Below, one piece after another: positions 7,921 through 15,837 of a DNA stretch of 46,963 nt. Source of the stretch: Ruminococcus sp. (GTDB lineage: Bacteria; Bacillota; Clostridia; Oscillospirales; Ruminococcaceae); the NCBI RefSeq assembly GCF_016287535.1, contig NZ_JAEFAJ010000024.1, positions 1-46,963 on the forward strand, given 5' to 3'. Position 1 is the stretch's first letter, and the number at the start of each line of letters is the position of its first letter. The notes below the pieces were generated by a model, which saw only the letters and a list, made by a program, of their open reading frames with translations, did no database searches and had not been told where the DNA came from. The position numbers and the translations under genes were made by a program.

Positions 7921-7995
7921 ACAATTATAAGAAAAATAGTTGAACAAAACTGTTAAAATATTACTAATAATATACGACCAGGAAAGGGTGAGAGT

Positions 7996-10179
7996 ATGCC
8001 GCGCAAAAAAAGACTAAAAAAGACAGCCACTGCAGTGATATCTGTTTTCCTGCTTACGCAGTCCTCACCCGGAGTAATCGTTGTTGCCGAATATGATATC
8101 CCGTCAATGCCTGATTTCTCGTACATTGGCGATGTCGGGAGCCTTTCGGCTCAGCAGACCAGGACAGCGGCTGAAACGGTATATGAATCACTTTATTTCC
8201 ATAAGGATAATGTGGATTTTTCAAGCAGGGGAGTAAAGATGAACAACAGGAATGCCGATGACCTCATAGCGATATACAGGCACGTTGCCGCGTGCTATGA
8301 TGTCGGTATCCTTGTAAAAAAGGGAGTTATATCCTACAGCCCATACAGCAGTACAATAAGCCTGTCGTATCTGTACAGCGGAAGTGAGTATAATGAGAAA
8401 TTCCGTGAATATAACGGTATGCTCGATGATATACTATCAGGAGTGAGCGAAAGCTGGTCTGATGAGGAAAAAGCGCTTTATCTTCACGATTATATAGCAG
8501 TCAGGTTCGATTATGACTATCCTGCGTACTACGGGGCGGTCAGCCGGCAGGACAAGGAACAGTACAGCGCTTACGGAATGCTGAAAAACGGTCTTGCGGT
8601 CTGCGAGGGCTATTCTGAGCTTTATGCCAAGCTGCTCAACAGACTCGGCATAGAGGCCCAGCTCGTTACCAGCGACGAGCTCCGCCATGCATGGAATATA
8701 ATATGTATAGACGGTAATCACTATTTTGTTGATGTTGCGTGGGACGACAGCTTCCTTGGATACAAGGGGATAGTCAAGCATGATAACTTCCTCAGAACAG
8801 CCGATGAGATGTTCGATGAGAATCATGACGCCAATGACTGGAAGGACGTTTTCGGCAGAAATCTTAACAGTATCGAGGTGCCGGACAATTTCAGCAATGC
8901 CTTCTGGCTTGGGACAAAAAAGGCTATAAAGCGCTATCAGGATGGCTGGCTCGCACTGACGGGAACTGTCAAATCTACAAAGGTTGAGTATTACCGGTAT
9001 GACGGAACTTCGCACAGTGCGGTTTCGTCAGAAACACTGTATACCCTTCCTTCCACGGATTCAATATGGTTCGTATGGGGAGACAAGCGCTCCTACTGGA
9101 CGGAGTCCTTCAATGTGGCAGAAGTAGTCAGCGGTGTGATCTACTATACTTCTCCGACTGCACTTTATGCCCTGTATAAAGGCAGGAATATGAAAGTGTA
9201 TGAGCTGAATGATGTGGAGAAGTCAACCGGATATATATATGGAATGTATGCTGACAACGGAAAGCTGTGCTACGGACTTGATACCGAGCGGCACAATGCG
9301 GATAAAAGCGGTACGGTGCCGATAAAATACAATGGTATAGCGATCAGATCACTTGAAGAAAAGGTCGAATCGGAAACTGGAGAGACGGTTCCATCAGGTA
9401 CATCTGTTAATACGACTATAATAACTACCACGACAAAGCCGACCACAACGACTACGACTACGGTAACTACTACAAAGAAACCGACCACAACTACCACGAC
9501 TACGGCTACTACTACGAAGGAATCGACCACAACGACCACGACTACGGTGACTACTACGAAGAAACCGACCACAACTACCACGACTACGGTAACTACCACT
9601 AAGAAACCGACCACAACTACCACGACTACGTTGACTACTACGAAGAAACCGACCACAACGACCACGACTACGTTGACTACTACGAAGAAACCGACCACAA
9701 CGACCACGACTATTGTAACTACCACTAAGAAACCGACCACAACTACCACGACTACGGTAACTACCACTAAGAAACCGACCACAACTACCACGACTATTGT
9801 AACTACCACGAAGAAGCCGACCACAACGACAACAACTATGGCAACTACCACGACAAAGCCGACCACAACGACTACGGTAACTACAACTACTACGATCACA
9901 ACAACAACGACGGCTCCGCTGATACCTCACGGAGATGCTAATGGTGACGGACGGGTAGATGCGGTAGATGCTTCCGTTATTCTTGCTCATTATGCAAGGA
10001 TATCTACCGGCAGCAGAGCTATACTCAGCAGGGAACAGCAGCTTGCGGCAGATGTGAACGGCGACGGTATCATTGACGCTGTAGACGCTTCGTGCATACT
10101 CAGCTATTATGCATATCTTTCAACACATACGGAAACACTTTCCATAGACGCCTTCATTGACAGGAGGCGTACATACTGA
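7996..10179 (+). CDS. Secreted transglutaminase-like protein with dockerin
   Basis: A 727-residue exported protein. Residues 1-31 are a signal sequence. Residues about 155-255 form a transglutaminase/protease-like core with the triad Cys203 (AVCEGYSE), His231 (RHAWN) and Asp246 (FVDVAWDD). Residues 300-450 are a beta-rich domain with many Tyr and Trp. Residues 475-640 are a Thr-rich linker containing ten 14-residue repeats (KPTTTTTTTVTTTK type). Residues 645-715 form a dockerin with two regular calcium loops, GDANGDGRVDAVDAS and ADVNGDGIIDAVDAS. The domain may cleave or crosslink cellulosomal or cell-wall proteins; substrate unknown. It has its own promoter and terminator. Confidence 0.88.
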   Translation: MPRKKRLKKTATAVISVFLLTQSSPGVIVVAEYDIPSMPDFSYIGDVGSLSAQQTRTAAETVYESLYFHKDNVDFSSRGVKMNNRNADDLIAIYRHVAACYDVGILVKKGVISYSPYSSTISLSYLYSGSEYNEKFREYNGMLDDILSGVSESWSDEEKALYLHDYIAVRFDYDYPAYYGAVSRQDKEQYSAYGMLKNGLAVCEGYSELYAKLLNRLGIEAQLVTSDELRHAWNIICIDGNHYFVDVAWDDSFLGYKGIVKHDNFLRTADEMFDENHDANDWKDVFGRNLNSIEVPDNFSNAFWLGTKKAIKRYQDGWLALTGTVKSTKVEYYRYDGTSHSAVSSETLYTLPSTDSIWFVWGDKRSYWTESFNVAEVVSGVIYYTSPTALYALYKGRNMKVYELNDVEKSTGYIYGMYADNGKLCYGLDTERHNADKSGTVPIKYNGIAIRSLEEKVESETGETVPSGTSVNTTIITTTTKPTTTTTTTVTTTKKPTTTTTTTATTTKESTTTTTTTVTTTKKPTTTTTTTVTTTKKPTTTTTTTLTTTKKPTTTTTTTLTTTKKPTTTTTTIVTTTKKPTTTTTTTVTTTKKPTTTTTTIVTTTKKPTTTTTTMATTTTKPTTTTTVTTTTTITTTTTAPLIPHGDANGDGRVDAVDASVILAHYARISTGSRAILSREQQLAADVNGDGIIDAVDASCILSYYAYLSTHTETLSIDAFIDRRRTY
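9436..9855 (+). repeat. 42-bp tandem repeat encoding the Thr linker
   Basis: Ten in-frame units of 42 bp, each encoding 14 residues of the form K-P/E-S, then Thr-rich, then V/L/I/A, then TTTK. The period is exact, with codons differing mainly at third positions (ACC, ACA, ACG, ACT). Copy number may vary between strains. The reverse strand shows an artefactual Val-rich frame. Confidence 0.9.
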
Positions 10180-10187
10180 GATAATAA

Positions 10188-10232
10188 AACAGCCCGTTTG
10201 CAGTATAGCATACGGGTTGTTTTGTATTATTA
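10188..10232 (+). terminator. Terminator of the transglutaminase-dockerin gene
   Basis: AACAGCCCGT (10188-10197) pairs with ACGGGTTGTT (10212-10221), with a small inner TGC/GCA helix, and is followed by the T-rich TTGTATTATT. Confidence 0.7.
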
Positions 10233-10237
10233 TGCAG

Positions 10238-10271
10238 AAAAAAAGCCCCATACAGTTCGCTGCTGTACGGG
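10238..10271 (-). terminator. Terminator of the diguanylate cyclase gene
   Basis: On the minus strand CCCGTACAG pairs with CTGTATGGG (one G-U pair) and is followed by GCTTTTTTT. It lies 10 bases after the GGDEF stop codon and converges with the terminator at 10188-10232. Confidence 0.85.
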
Positions 10272-10280
10272 ACTAAGCTA

Positions 10281-11402
10281 TCAGTCAGTATATTCCGTGT
10301 GGTTTTTGCCGTTGTTTTTGCCTTTATAAAGGCGCTTATCGGCTTTCGTGATAACACTGTCGATCTTATCAACAGGGATTCCCACGCTTATTCCGAAAGT
10401 CATAGTGACTCCGAACTCACAGTCATCGATCTCAAAAACGTGGGCACGAAGTGATTTGTGGATCTTTTCAGTGAATGCAAGACCTGCCTCTATGCTTGAT
10501 TCGGGAATAATGAAAAGGAATTCCTCACCGCCCCATCTTGCAGCGTATCCGCCGTCAGGAATGGTGCTTATGAAAAGATTTGAAACGTATACCAGTACCT
10601 TGTCGCCTGTATCGTGACCATAGGTATCGTTTATTCTCTTGAAATTGTCAATGTCTCCGATACCGATAACGTACTTGCTCTTGGGTGAGCGGCAGTTACG
10701 GCGGATAGCCCTTATGTTCTCATTCATAGCGCGTCGGTTGTACAGATTTGTCAGCGGGTCGATGGAAGCGAGCTTCTTGAAAGTCTCCCTCTGGTCGATG
10801 AGCTGGAACTCCATGTACTCACGCAGCAGGATATTTGTCATAGCCGCACAGAGCATCACGAATACTCCGATAATAGCGTTGGTTATCTGTATAGCCCTTA
10901 TTATGTTATTATCATCAAATGTATACTTGACATTGGCATTGTACGCAAGCGTTATTTTGAAGTACAGGTACAATCCGAGCGATAACGCGCCTATCAGGAT
11001 AGGTATATAAACCTTTTGTGTCTTCGTAAGAAATGTGGCAGGGATAATGAGAATAAAGAACATTGCGAAATCCGGCTGCCAGCCGAGCAGATGGGTGGCG
11101 TAAGCAGCATGAAGTATGATCTCCAGATCTCCGAGGTAAACGATAATGCTTCTGTCGCGTACAAAGCGGACGGCTATAATAAGGATTATATATGTCAGTA
11201 TGCTGAAAATATTAAAGATCATCAGTTCTTTTACATTAAGGTAATAGAACATGACGAAATACGAAATATGGGCGCAGAGACAAGCTGCCAGTCCTATGGA
11301 AAAGACCGATATTTCATTTGTGTGGTCAAAAAAATGCTTGTGGTCTGCAACGAAATCTCTTAAAAAATTAGAACCATTTTGGGAGTCCATACCAGTTGTC
11401 AC
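10281..11402 (-). CDS. Membrane-bound diguanylate cyclase (GGDEF)
   Basis: A 373-residue protein with about six hydrophobic segments between residues 32 and 195, then a GGDEF domain (210-370) with the catalytic GGEEF at 291-295 and substrate loop IGDIDNFKRINDTYGH. It should make cyclic di-GMP. No RxxD inhibitory site is present five residues before GGEEF (the sequence there is PDGGYAARW). The frame starts at GTG (11402); an ATG four codons later (11390) is an alternative, since AGGGG lies only 2 bases from the GTG but 14 from the ATG. The sensory signal is unknown. Own promoter and terminator. Confidence 0.9.
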   Translation of the reverse strand: MTTGMDSQNGSNFLRDFVADHKHFFDHTNEISVFSIGLAACLCAHISYFVMFYYLNVKELMIFNIFSILTYIILIIAVRFVRDRSIIVYLGDLEIILHAAYATHLLGWQPDFAMFFILIIPATFLTKTQKVYIPILIGALSLGLYLYFKITLAYNANVKYTFDDNNIIRAIQITNAIIGVFVMLCAAMTNILLREYMEFQLIDQRETFKKLASIDPLTNLYNRRAMNENIRAIRRNCRSPKSKYVIGIGDIDNFKRINDTYGHDTGDKVLVYVSNLFISTIPDGGYAARWGGEEFLFIIPESSIEAGLAFTEKIHKSLRAHVFEIDDCEFGVTMTFGISVGIPVDKIDSVITKADKRLYKGKNNGKNHTEYTD

Positions 11403-11426
11403 TTCCCCTCAAGTAAACTATGTTTT

Positions 11427-11455
11427 ATTATACATCAAATACGGTAAAAATTCAA
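11427..11455 (-). promoter_or_regulatory. Promoter of the diguanylate cyclase gene
   Basis: TTGAAT (11455-11450) and TATAAT (11432-11427) with a 17-base spacer on the minus strand, about 25-37 bases upstream of the two possible start codons. Confidence 0.75.
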
Positions 11456-11523
11456 TATATAAATTGTAAATATTATTAGATTCATTAGCAAATGGCTTAA
11501 ATAAGGCAAAAAGCCTGATTTGA

Positions 11524-11994
11524 TCATGAGTTGTTTTGCGGCGGGTTTTCTTTGAGGTAAGAATCAAGTATTTCAGCAGCTGTGCGGACAAATCTGACGC
11601 AGGGACGGACTTTATAATACTGTTCCGTGCGTTTTTCAGGTTCAGGATCGCTTGTGACTGACAGTCCTTTGAGCAGTTCACGGCAGATAATGGTGTCGTG
11701 CTTTTCCCTGAAACGGGCAGCAAGCTCCTGAATGAGCCCGTAATGGGCGGATTTTTCTTCATGGGTGAAGTCGCTGCCGGGACCGTATAGTATGCCGGCC
11801 ACCATGAACATGGCAGAGCAGGTGCCGCAGACCTCACGCATTCTTCCCATACCTCCGCCAAAAGACGATGACAGGCGTACAGCGAGATCCCTGTCCATTC
11901 CCGTGACGTCACAGAAAGCGACAAATATTGACTGAGCGCAGTTGAGACCGCCTGCAAAGAGCTCGCAGGCCTTGTCAGCATGGTCGTATGTCAT
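11524..11994 (-). CDS. C_GCAxxG_C_C family putative redox protein
   Basis: A 156-residue protein of the C_GCAxxG_C_C family, named for spaced cysteines. Visible motifs are GLNCAQSIF near residue 16, GGGMGRMREVCGTCSAM near 46-62, and later CRELLKG and RPCVRFV. The cysteines suggest a metal or iron-sulfur site and a redox role, but no reaction is established. It follows the nitroreductase gene by 25 bp on the same strand, so the two probably form an operon, consistent with a redox function. A weak AGGC-loop-GCCT hairpin at 11500-11518 may terminate it. Confidence 0.85.
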   Translation of the reverse strand: MTYDHADKACELFAGGLNCAQSIFVAFCDVTGMDRDLAVRLSSSFGGGMGRMREVCGTCSAMFMVAGILYGPGSDFTHEEKSAHYGLIQELAARFREKHDTIICRELLKGLSVTSDPEPEKRTEQYYKVRPCVRFVRTAAEILDSYLKENPPQNNS

Positions 11995-12019
11995 ATTGAT
12001 AGTATTCCTTTCTAATGAA

Positions 12020-12646
12020 TCAGAATTTATCCCAGTGTATTCTTTCCTTAATGCTGATCTCCTTTTGTTTTACGGGAGCTGTGTCATTTTTTGGCCTGCC
12101 TATGCCGATAAAGCAGGGCATAAAATAATCCTCCGGGAAACCAAGTACGCCTCTTGCGTACTCTTCCTCGTCACCGAGGGGTATCCTCAGATTGCAGCCG
12201 TATCCTTCTGCCGTGGCGGCAAGGAAGATATTTTCAATACTGCACCATATTGAAGCAAATCCGTTAAGGTGAGAAATGTTGTCAGGGTGCAGGATATCAG
12301 TTTTTTGTTTCAGCAGGGGAATAATGACAGCTGACGCATCGAGCAGCATCCTGTACTGCTTGGGTACGGCATTGCGGTAGCACTCCTGCTGTATGCTGTC
12401 GTTAAGATTCCAGTCACGTATCAGTGCTTCCATATCTTCAACGGAAATACCCTTGGGAATAATATCAAGCAGACGGTATGCGGTGTCCCTGTCTCTTACG
12501 ATTATGTAATGCCAGTCTCTCATATGGTCATTTGTAGGCGCTTTGAAAGCCGCTGATATTATTCTCTCCAGTATCTCCTCTGGGATAGTTTCATTTTCAA
12601 AATCCCTGATGGTTTTCCTGTTATTTACCGCTTCATAGAATTCCAT
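12020..12646 (-). CDS. Nitroreductase family protein
   Basis: A 208-residue FMN-dependent NAD(P)H oxidoreductase of the nitroreductase superfamily. Features are the N-terminal NRKTIRDFENETIPEEIL, the FKAPTNDHMRDWHYIIV segment that contacts FMN in this family, and a C-terminal GYGCNLRIPLG...GIGRPKND stretch. Length is typical. AAGGAG stands 8 bases before the ATG and a consensus promoter lies at 12811-12839. It is probably cotranscribed with the C_GCAxxG gene. The physiological substrate is not predictable. Confidence 0.9.
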   Translation of the reverse strand: MEFYEAVNNRKTIRDFENETIPEEILERIISAAFKAPTNDHMRDWHYIIVRDRDTAYRLLDIIPKGISVEDMEALIRDWNLNDSIQQECYRNAVPKQYRMLLDASAVIIPLLKQKTDILHPDNISHLNGFASIWCSIENIFLAATAEGYGCNLRIPLGDEEEYARGVLGFPEDYFMPCFIGIGRPKNDTAPVKQKEISIKERIHWDKF

Positions 12647-12810
12647 GAAAAATGCTCCTTAAAAGACATGATTTAAAACAATGTATTTTTATGAACTTCA
12701 GTGCTGAAATAGTTTGATACACAAATTTCTGTTGCAAATAAAGGATCTTAGCTTCCTGAGCTAAGTTAAGGAAAATAACCGTTTTACGGCATTTATTAGT
12801 GATATATTTT

Positions 12811-12839
12811 ATTATAACCTATTTTTATTTGAAAATCAA
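12811..12839 (-). promoter_or_regulatory. Promoter of the nitroreductase operon
   Basis: TTGATT (12839-12834) and TATAAT (12816-12811) with a 17-base spacer on the minus strand. A 7-bp hairpin CTTAGCT/AGCTAAG (12747-12765) lies in the roughly 160-base leader between promoter and start codon. Confidence 0.75.
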
Positions 12840-12942
12840 GCGGCAAAAACGGGAATGTTATTTTTTTAACGCTGTATAAGCCGATATATAGCCGTGTGTA
12901 AGAAATCAGCAATAAACTGAGAAATTTTTTTGCAAAAAAGAC

Positions 12943-12971
12943 TTGATTTTAAAGCGAAAAAGTCGTATTAT
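12943..12971 (+). promoter_or_regulatory. Promoter of the NifU-like/GGGtGRT operon
   Basis: TTGATT (12943-12948) and TATTAT (12966-12971) with a 17-base spacer. This leaves an untranslated leader of about 130 bases before the start at 13108. The rest of 12647-13107 holds this promoter, the divergent nitroreductase promoter and no visible gene. Confidence 0.7.
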
Positions 12972-13107
12972 ATATATTAGGTATGTTTGGCACAGAACAG
13001 GATACATTTCGCACAGTATCAGTGCATGAAACAGAAAAGCCGCTTATTGTACCGCAATGGCTTATCGTGCAATATGGGCTGCCTAAAAACCGAAAGGAGT
13101 ATTTATA

Positions 13108-13800
13108 ATGATTTATTCGCACGAAGTTGAAACAATGTGCCCTATCGCACAGGGCGTTGCTCACGGCGCTGCTCCGATTCCTGAGGAAGCAAAGTGGGTA
13201 AAGGCTAAGGAGATAAAGGATATTTCCGGCTTTACACACGGTATAGGCTGGTGCGCACCTGAGCAGGGTACCTGCAAGCTCACACTCAATGTTAAGGAAG
13301 GCGTTATACAGGAAGCTCTCGTTGAGACTATCGGCTGTTCGGGTATGACACACTCCGCTGCTATGGCTGCTGAGATCCTTCCCGGCAGAACTATTCTTGA
13401 AGCTCTTAACACAGACCTCGTTTGTGATGCTATAAACACTGCTATGAGAGAGCTCTTCCTCCAGATCGTATACGGTCGTTCACAGTCTGCATTCTCTGAG
13501 GGCGGTCTCGTTATCGGCGCAGGTCTTGAGGATCTCGGTAAGGGACTCCGTTCACAGATCGGTACTACATACGGTACTCTCAAGAAGGGTCCCCGTTATC
13601 TTGAACTCACAGACGGCTATATCACAGGTCTCGCTCTTAATGAGGACGACGAGATCATCGGCTACAAGTTCATCAACTTTGGTAAGATGATGGACTTCAT
13701 CAAGGCAGGCGATGACGCAAATACTGCATTTGAAAAGGCACAGGGCCAGTACGGCAGAGTTGCTGACGCAGTTAAGATCGTTGATCCCAGAAAAGACTAA
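13108..13800 (+). CDS. NifU-like iron-sulfur scaffold protein paired with GGGtGRT
   Basis: A 230-residue protein resembling the N-terminal IscU/NifU scaffold fold. It has five cysteines in the first 110 residues (11, 49, 56, 77, 106), with Cys77 in VETIGCSGMTHSAAMAAE, a pattern matching the scaffold GC...AS loop, and Cys106 in a following helix. Annotations of this family call it an iron-sulfur cluster assembly scaffold, but no IscS or HscA partner is nearby; its constant partner is the GGGtGRT protein 14 bp downstream. AAAGGAG precedes the ATG. The narrow choice of codons (GCT, CTC, CGT) suggests high expression. Confidence 0.8.
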   Translation: MIYSHEVETMCPIAQGVAHGAAPIPEEAKWVKAKEIKDISGFTHGIGWCAPEQGTCKLTLNVKEGVIQEALVETIGCSGMTHSAAMAAEILPGRTILEALNTDLVCDAINTAMRELFLQIVYGRSQSAFSEGGLVIGAGLEDLGKGLRSQIGTTYGTLKKGPRYLELTDGYITGLALNEDDEIIGYKFINFGKMMDFIKAGDDANTAFEKAQGQYGRVADAVKIVDPRKD

Positions 13801-13814
13801 GGAGGACTTGTAAA

Positions 13815-14813
13815 ATGGCTTTATTTGAATCATATGAGAGACGTGAGAAGCAGATTCTCGCTGTTCTTAAAGAATACGGTATCAGCTCAATCGAAGAGTG
13901 TGCTGACGTATGTAAGGCTAAGGGCCTCGATATCTACAAGCTTGTAGAGGGTATCCAGCCTATCTGTTTTGAAAATGCAAAGTGGGCTTACACAGTAGGC
14001 TGCGCTATCGCTATAAAGAAGGGCTGCAAGAGAGCTGCCGACGCTGCTGCTGCGATCGGTGAGGGACTTCAGGCTTTCTGTATCCCCGGTTCAGTTGCTG
14101 ACCAGCGTAAGGTCGGTCTCGGCCACGGTAATCTCGGCAAGATGCTTCTTGAAGAGGACACAGAGTGCTTCGCATTCCTGGCAGGTCACGAGTCCTTCGC
14201 TGCTGCTGAGGGAGCTATCGGTATCGCTGAGAAGGCAAACAAGGTTCGTCAGAAGCCCCTCCGCGTTATCCTCAACGGTCTCGGCAAGGACGCTGCTCAG
14301 ATCATCGCACGTATCAACGGCTTTACATACATCGAGACAGAAATGGACTACGCTACAGGCGAGGTAAAGGAAGTATTCCGCAAGGCTTACTCAGATGGTC
14401 TCCGTGCTAAGGTAAACTGCTACGGCGCTAACGACGTAAGAGAAGGCGTTGCTATCATGTGGAAGGAGAACGTTGACGTATCTATCACAGGTAACTCAAC
14501 TAACCCCACACGTTTCCAGCATCCTGTTGCGGGTACCTACAAGAAGGAGCGCGTTGACGCTGGCAAGAAGTATTTCTCAGTTGCTTCCGGCGGCGGTACA
14601 GGACGTACACTCCACCCTGACAATATGGCAGCAGGTCCTGCTTCCTACGGTATGACAGATACTCTCGGACGTATGCACTCTGATGCACAGTTCGCAGGTT
14701 CTTCATCAGTTCCGGCTCACGTTGAGATGATGGGACTTATCGGCATGGGTAACAACCCGATGGTCGGTGCAACAGTTGCTTGCGCAGTTGCTGTTGAAGA
14801 GGCTATGAAGTAA
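13815..14813 (+). CDS. GGGtGRT family protein (function unknown)
   Basis: A 332-residue protein with the family-naming motif GGGTGRT at residues 259-265, preceded by KKYFSVAS and followed by LHPDNMAAGPASYGMTDTLGRMHSD. Other conserved-looking glycine-rich stretches are GLGHGNLGKML (101-111) and GLIGMGNNPMVGAT near the C-terminus. Cysteines occur at 29, 33, 51, 63, 71, 89, 118, 202 and 323. No signal peptide. The family is known from anaerobes next to a NifU-like gene, as here; its reaction is unknown. AAGGAGG precedes the ATG; a strong terminator follows. Confidence 0.85.
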   Translation: MALFESYERREKQILAVLKEYGISSIEECADVCKAKGLDIYKLVEGIQPICFENAKWAYTVGCAIAIKKGCKRAADAAAAIGEGLQAFCIPGSVADQRKVGLGHGNLGKMLLEEDTECFAFLAGHESFAAAEGAIGIAEKANKVRQKPLRVILNGLGKDAAQIIARINGFTYIETEMDYATGEVKEVFRKAYSDGLRAKVNCYGANDVREGVAIMWKENVDVSITGNSTNPTRFQHPVAGTYKKERVDAGKKYFSVASGGGTGRTLHPDNMAAGPASYGMTDTLGRMHSDAQFAGSSSVPAHVEMMGLIGMGNNPMVGATVACAVAVEEAMK

Positions 14814-14834
14814 TTAATTCACTGTACGAATTAT

Positions 14835-14866
14835 AGAGGACGGTTCGTAAGAACCGTCCTCTTTTG
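14835..14866 (+). terminator. Terminator of the NifU-like/GGGtGRT operon
   Basis: A 12-bp perfect stem AGAGGACGGTTC/GAACCGTCCTCT with a GTAA loop and TTTT tail, 21 bases after the stop codon. Confidence 0.9.
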
Positions 14867-14879
14867 TCTATTTTTGCGA

Positions 14880-14908
14880 TTGAATATCCTTAAAGTATAT
14901 GATATAAT
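14880..14908 (+). promoter_or_regulatory. Promoter of the unknown gene pair
   Basis: TTGAAT (14880-14885) and TATAAT (14903-14908) with a 17-base spacer, 31 bases upstream of the first start codon and directly after the preceding terminator. Confidence 0.8.
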
Positions 14909-14939
14909 AATTACATTATTAAATAAAAGGAGGGCTAAT

Positions 14940-15386
14940 ATGCTAGAAGAAAGAACATTTGAAGAAATCAAAACTGAATATGTTAATGCGCGAGAGAAGG
15001 AACGTAAAAAGATAGCGGATTACCTAAAAGATAACGGATACTCAGTAGTAGGCGAAACCGGAGGAAAAGGCAGAACTAATTATAAATCAGGGAAAAACTG
15101 TATAAAACCTTATGATCTTTCTAATTGGAAGTGGGTTGAAGCATCAAAGGACGGTTTTAATTATTTTATTTCGCTACAGGCTTTTGACAGAGACCCAGGA
15201 TCAGGCAACTACCACGCACTTATGGACAGGATAGGAATATGTGCTTATACTGGCGAATACAAAGAGGCGCATATTGCCTCCAGTATGAAGATTTCCGATA
15301 TTGATCTTCCTTTGTCAGAGACAGACCTTATAAAACTCGAAGAAGCTCTGAAATCAGAAAGGGAAAGGAGGGAAAGCCATGAATAA
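14940..15386 (+). CDS. Hypothetical protein, first of an overlapping pair
   Basis: I do not recognise this 148-residue protein. It is soluble and charged, with an N-terminal helix rich in Glu and Lys (EERTFEEIKTEY...REKERKKIADYL), a central part with Trp and aromatics (SNWKWVEASKDGFNYFISLQAFDRDPG) and a C-terminal acidic helix. The ATG at 14940 is chosen because AAAGGAGG precedes it; the frame stays open 22 codons upstream, across the promoter. It is more AT-rich, with less biased codons, than its neighbours, suggesting transfer. It overlaps the next gene by 8 bp, so translation is probably coupled. Confidence 0.7.
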   Translation: MLEERTFEEIKTEYVNAREKERKKIADYLKDNGYSVVGETGGKGRTNYKSGKNCIKPYDLSNWKWVEASKDGFNYFISLQAFDRDPGSGNYHALMDRIGICAYTGEYKEAHIASSMKISDIDLPLSETDLIKLEEALKSERERRESHE

Positions 15387-15798
15387 TTATGAGTTGTTCC
15401 GCCGTATAGCCAAGGTGATTACAGATGATAATGAACGATGTGAGCAGCTTTTTGACTATATCATACACTCAATGGATGACAATGGGTTTTTGAGAAGCAG
15501 AGCGGCACGGAGCGAAAAAGCATTGCCGCAAATTGAAATAATCGAGAACGTAAGAACAGTTTTGATAGCGTTTGACCGTTTAAGCGGTTTTAATGGAAAC
15601 AACGGTCTCTATAATGAAAAAAACGGGATTATGTATACTGAATTAAAAATGGTCCTGTATCCTTATGATCTTTCAGACGAAAAAGACTTTGCTTCTGAAG
15701 CAAAAAAGTGTTGGGGAACAGGCTTTCCGATTATTTTTAAAATAATGCTGTCCGACATTGAAAAAGACACTGTTGAGTTGTATGAGCTACAGGATTAA
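15379..15798 (+). CDS. Hypothetical protein, second of an overlapping pair
   Basis: I do not recognise this 139-residue soluble protein. It begins NNYELFRRIAKVITDDNERCEQLFDYI, helical and charged, and ends with a strand-rich part (MYTELKMVLYPYDLSDEKDF...FPIIFKIMLSD). GGAAAGGAGGG inside the preceding gene is its ribosome site. It shares AT-rich codon use with that gene and both lie between one promoter and one terminator, so they form a closed two-gene unit. A toxin-immunity, phage-defence or simple regulatory pair is possible; nothing in the sequence decides. Confidence 0.7.
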   Translation: MNNYELFRRIAKVITDDNERCEQLFDYIIHSMDDNGFLRSRAARSEKALPQIEIIENVRTVLIAFDRLSGFNGNNGLYNEKNGIMYTELKMVLYPYDLSDEKDFASEAKKCWGTGFPIIFKIMLSDIEKDTVELYELQD

Positions 15799-15802
15799 CG
15801 AT

Positions 15803-15827
15803 AAAGCCGTGTTAAAAACACGGCTTT
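15803..15827. terminator. Bidirectional terminator
   Basis: AAAGCCGTGT/ACACGGCTTT forms a 10-bp stem with a short A-rich loop. It ends the unknown pair on the plus strand (TTTT after the stem) and lies 11 bases past the degV stop on the minus strand. Confidence 0.8.
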
Positions 15828-15837
15828 TACATTTATA

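Noticed and set aside
9270..9899. A 209-codon minus-strand frame made almost entirely of Val repeats
   Set aside because: It is the reverse reading of the Thr-codon repeat in the dockerin protein.
9421..9900. A CRISPR-like array
   Set aside because: The 42-bp units are contiguous and in frame with no unique spacers, so this is a coding tandem repeat.
11418..11981. A 187-codon minus-strand frame overlapping the C_GCAxxG gene
   Set aside because: The overlapping frame at 11524-11994 has the family motifs; this one is out of frame and has no recognisable features.
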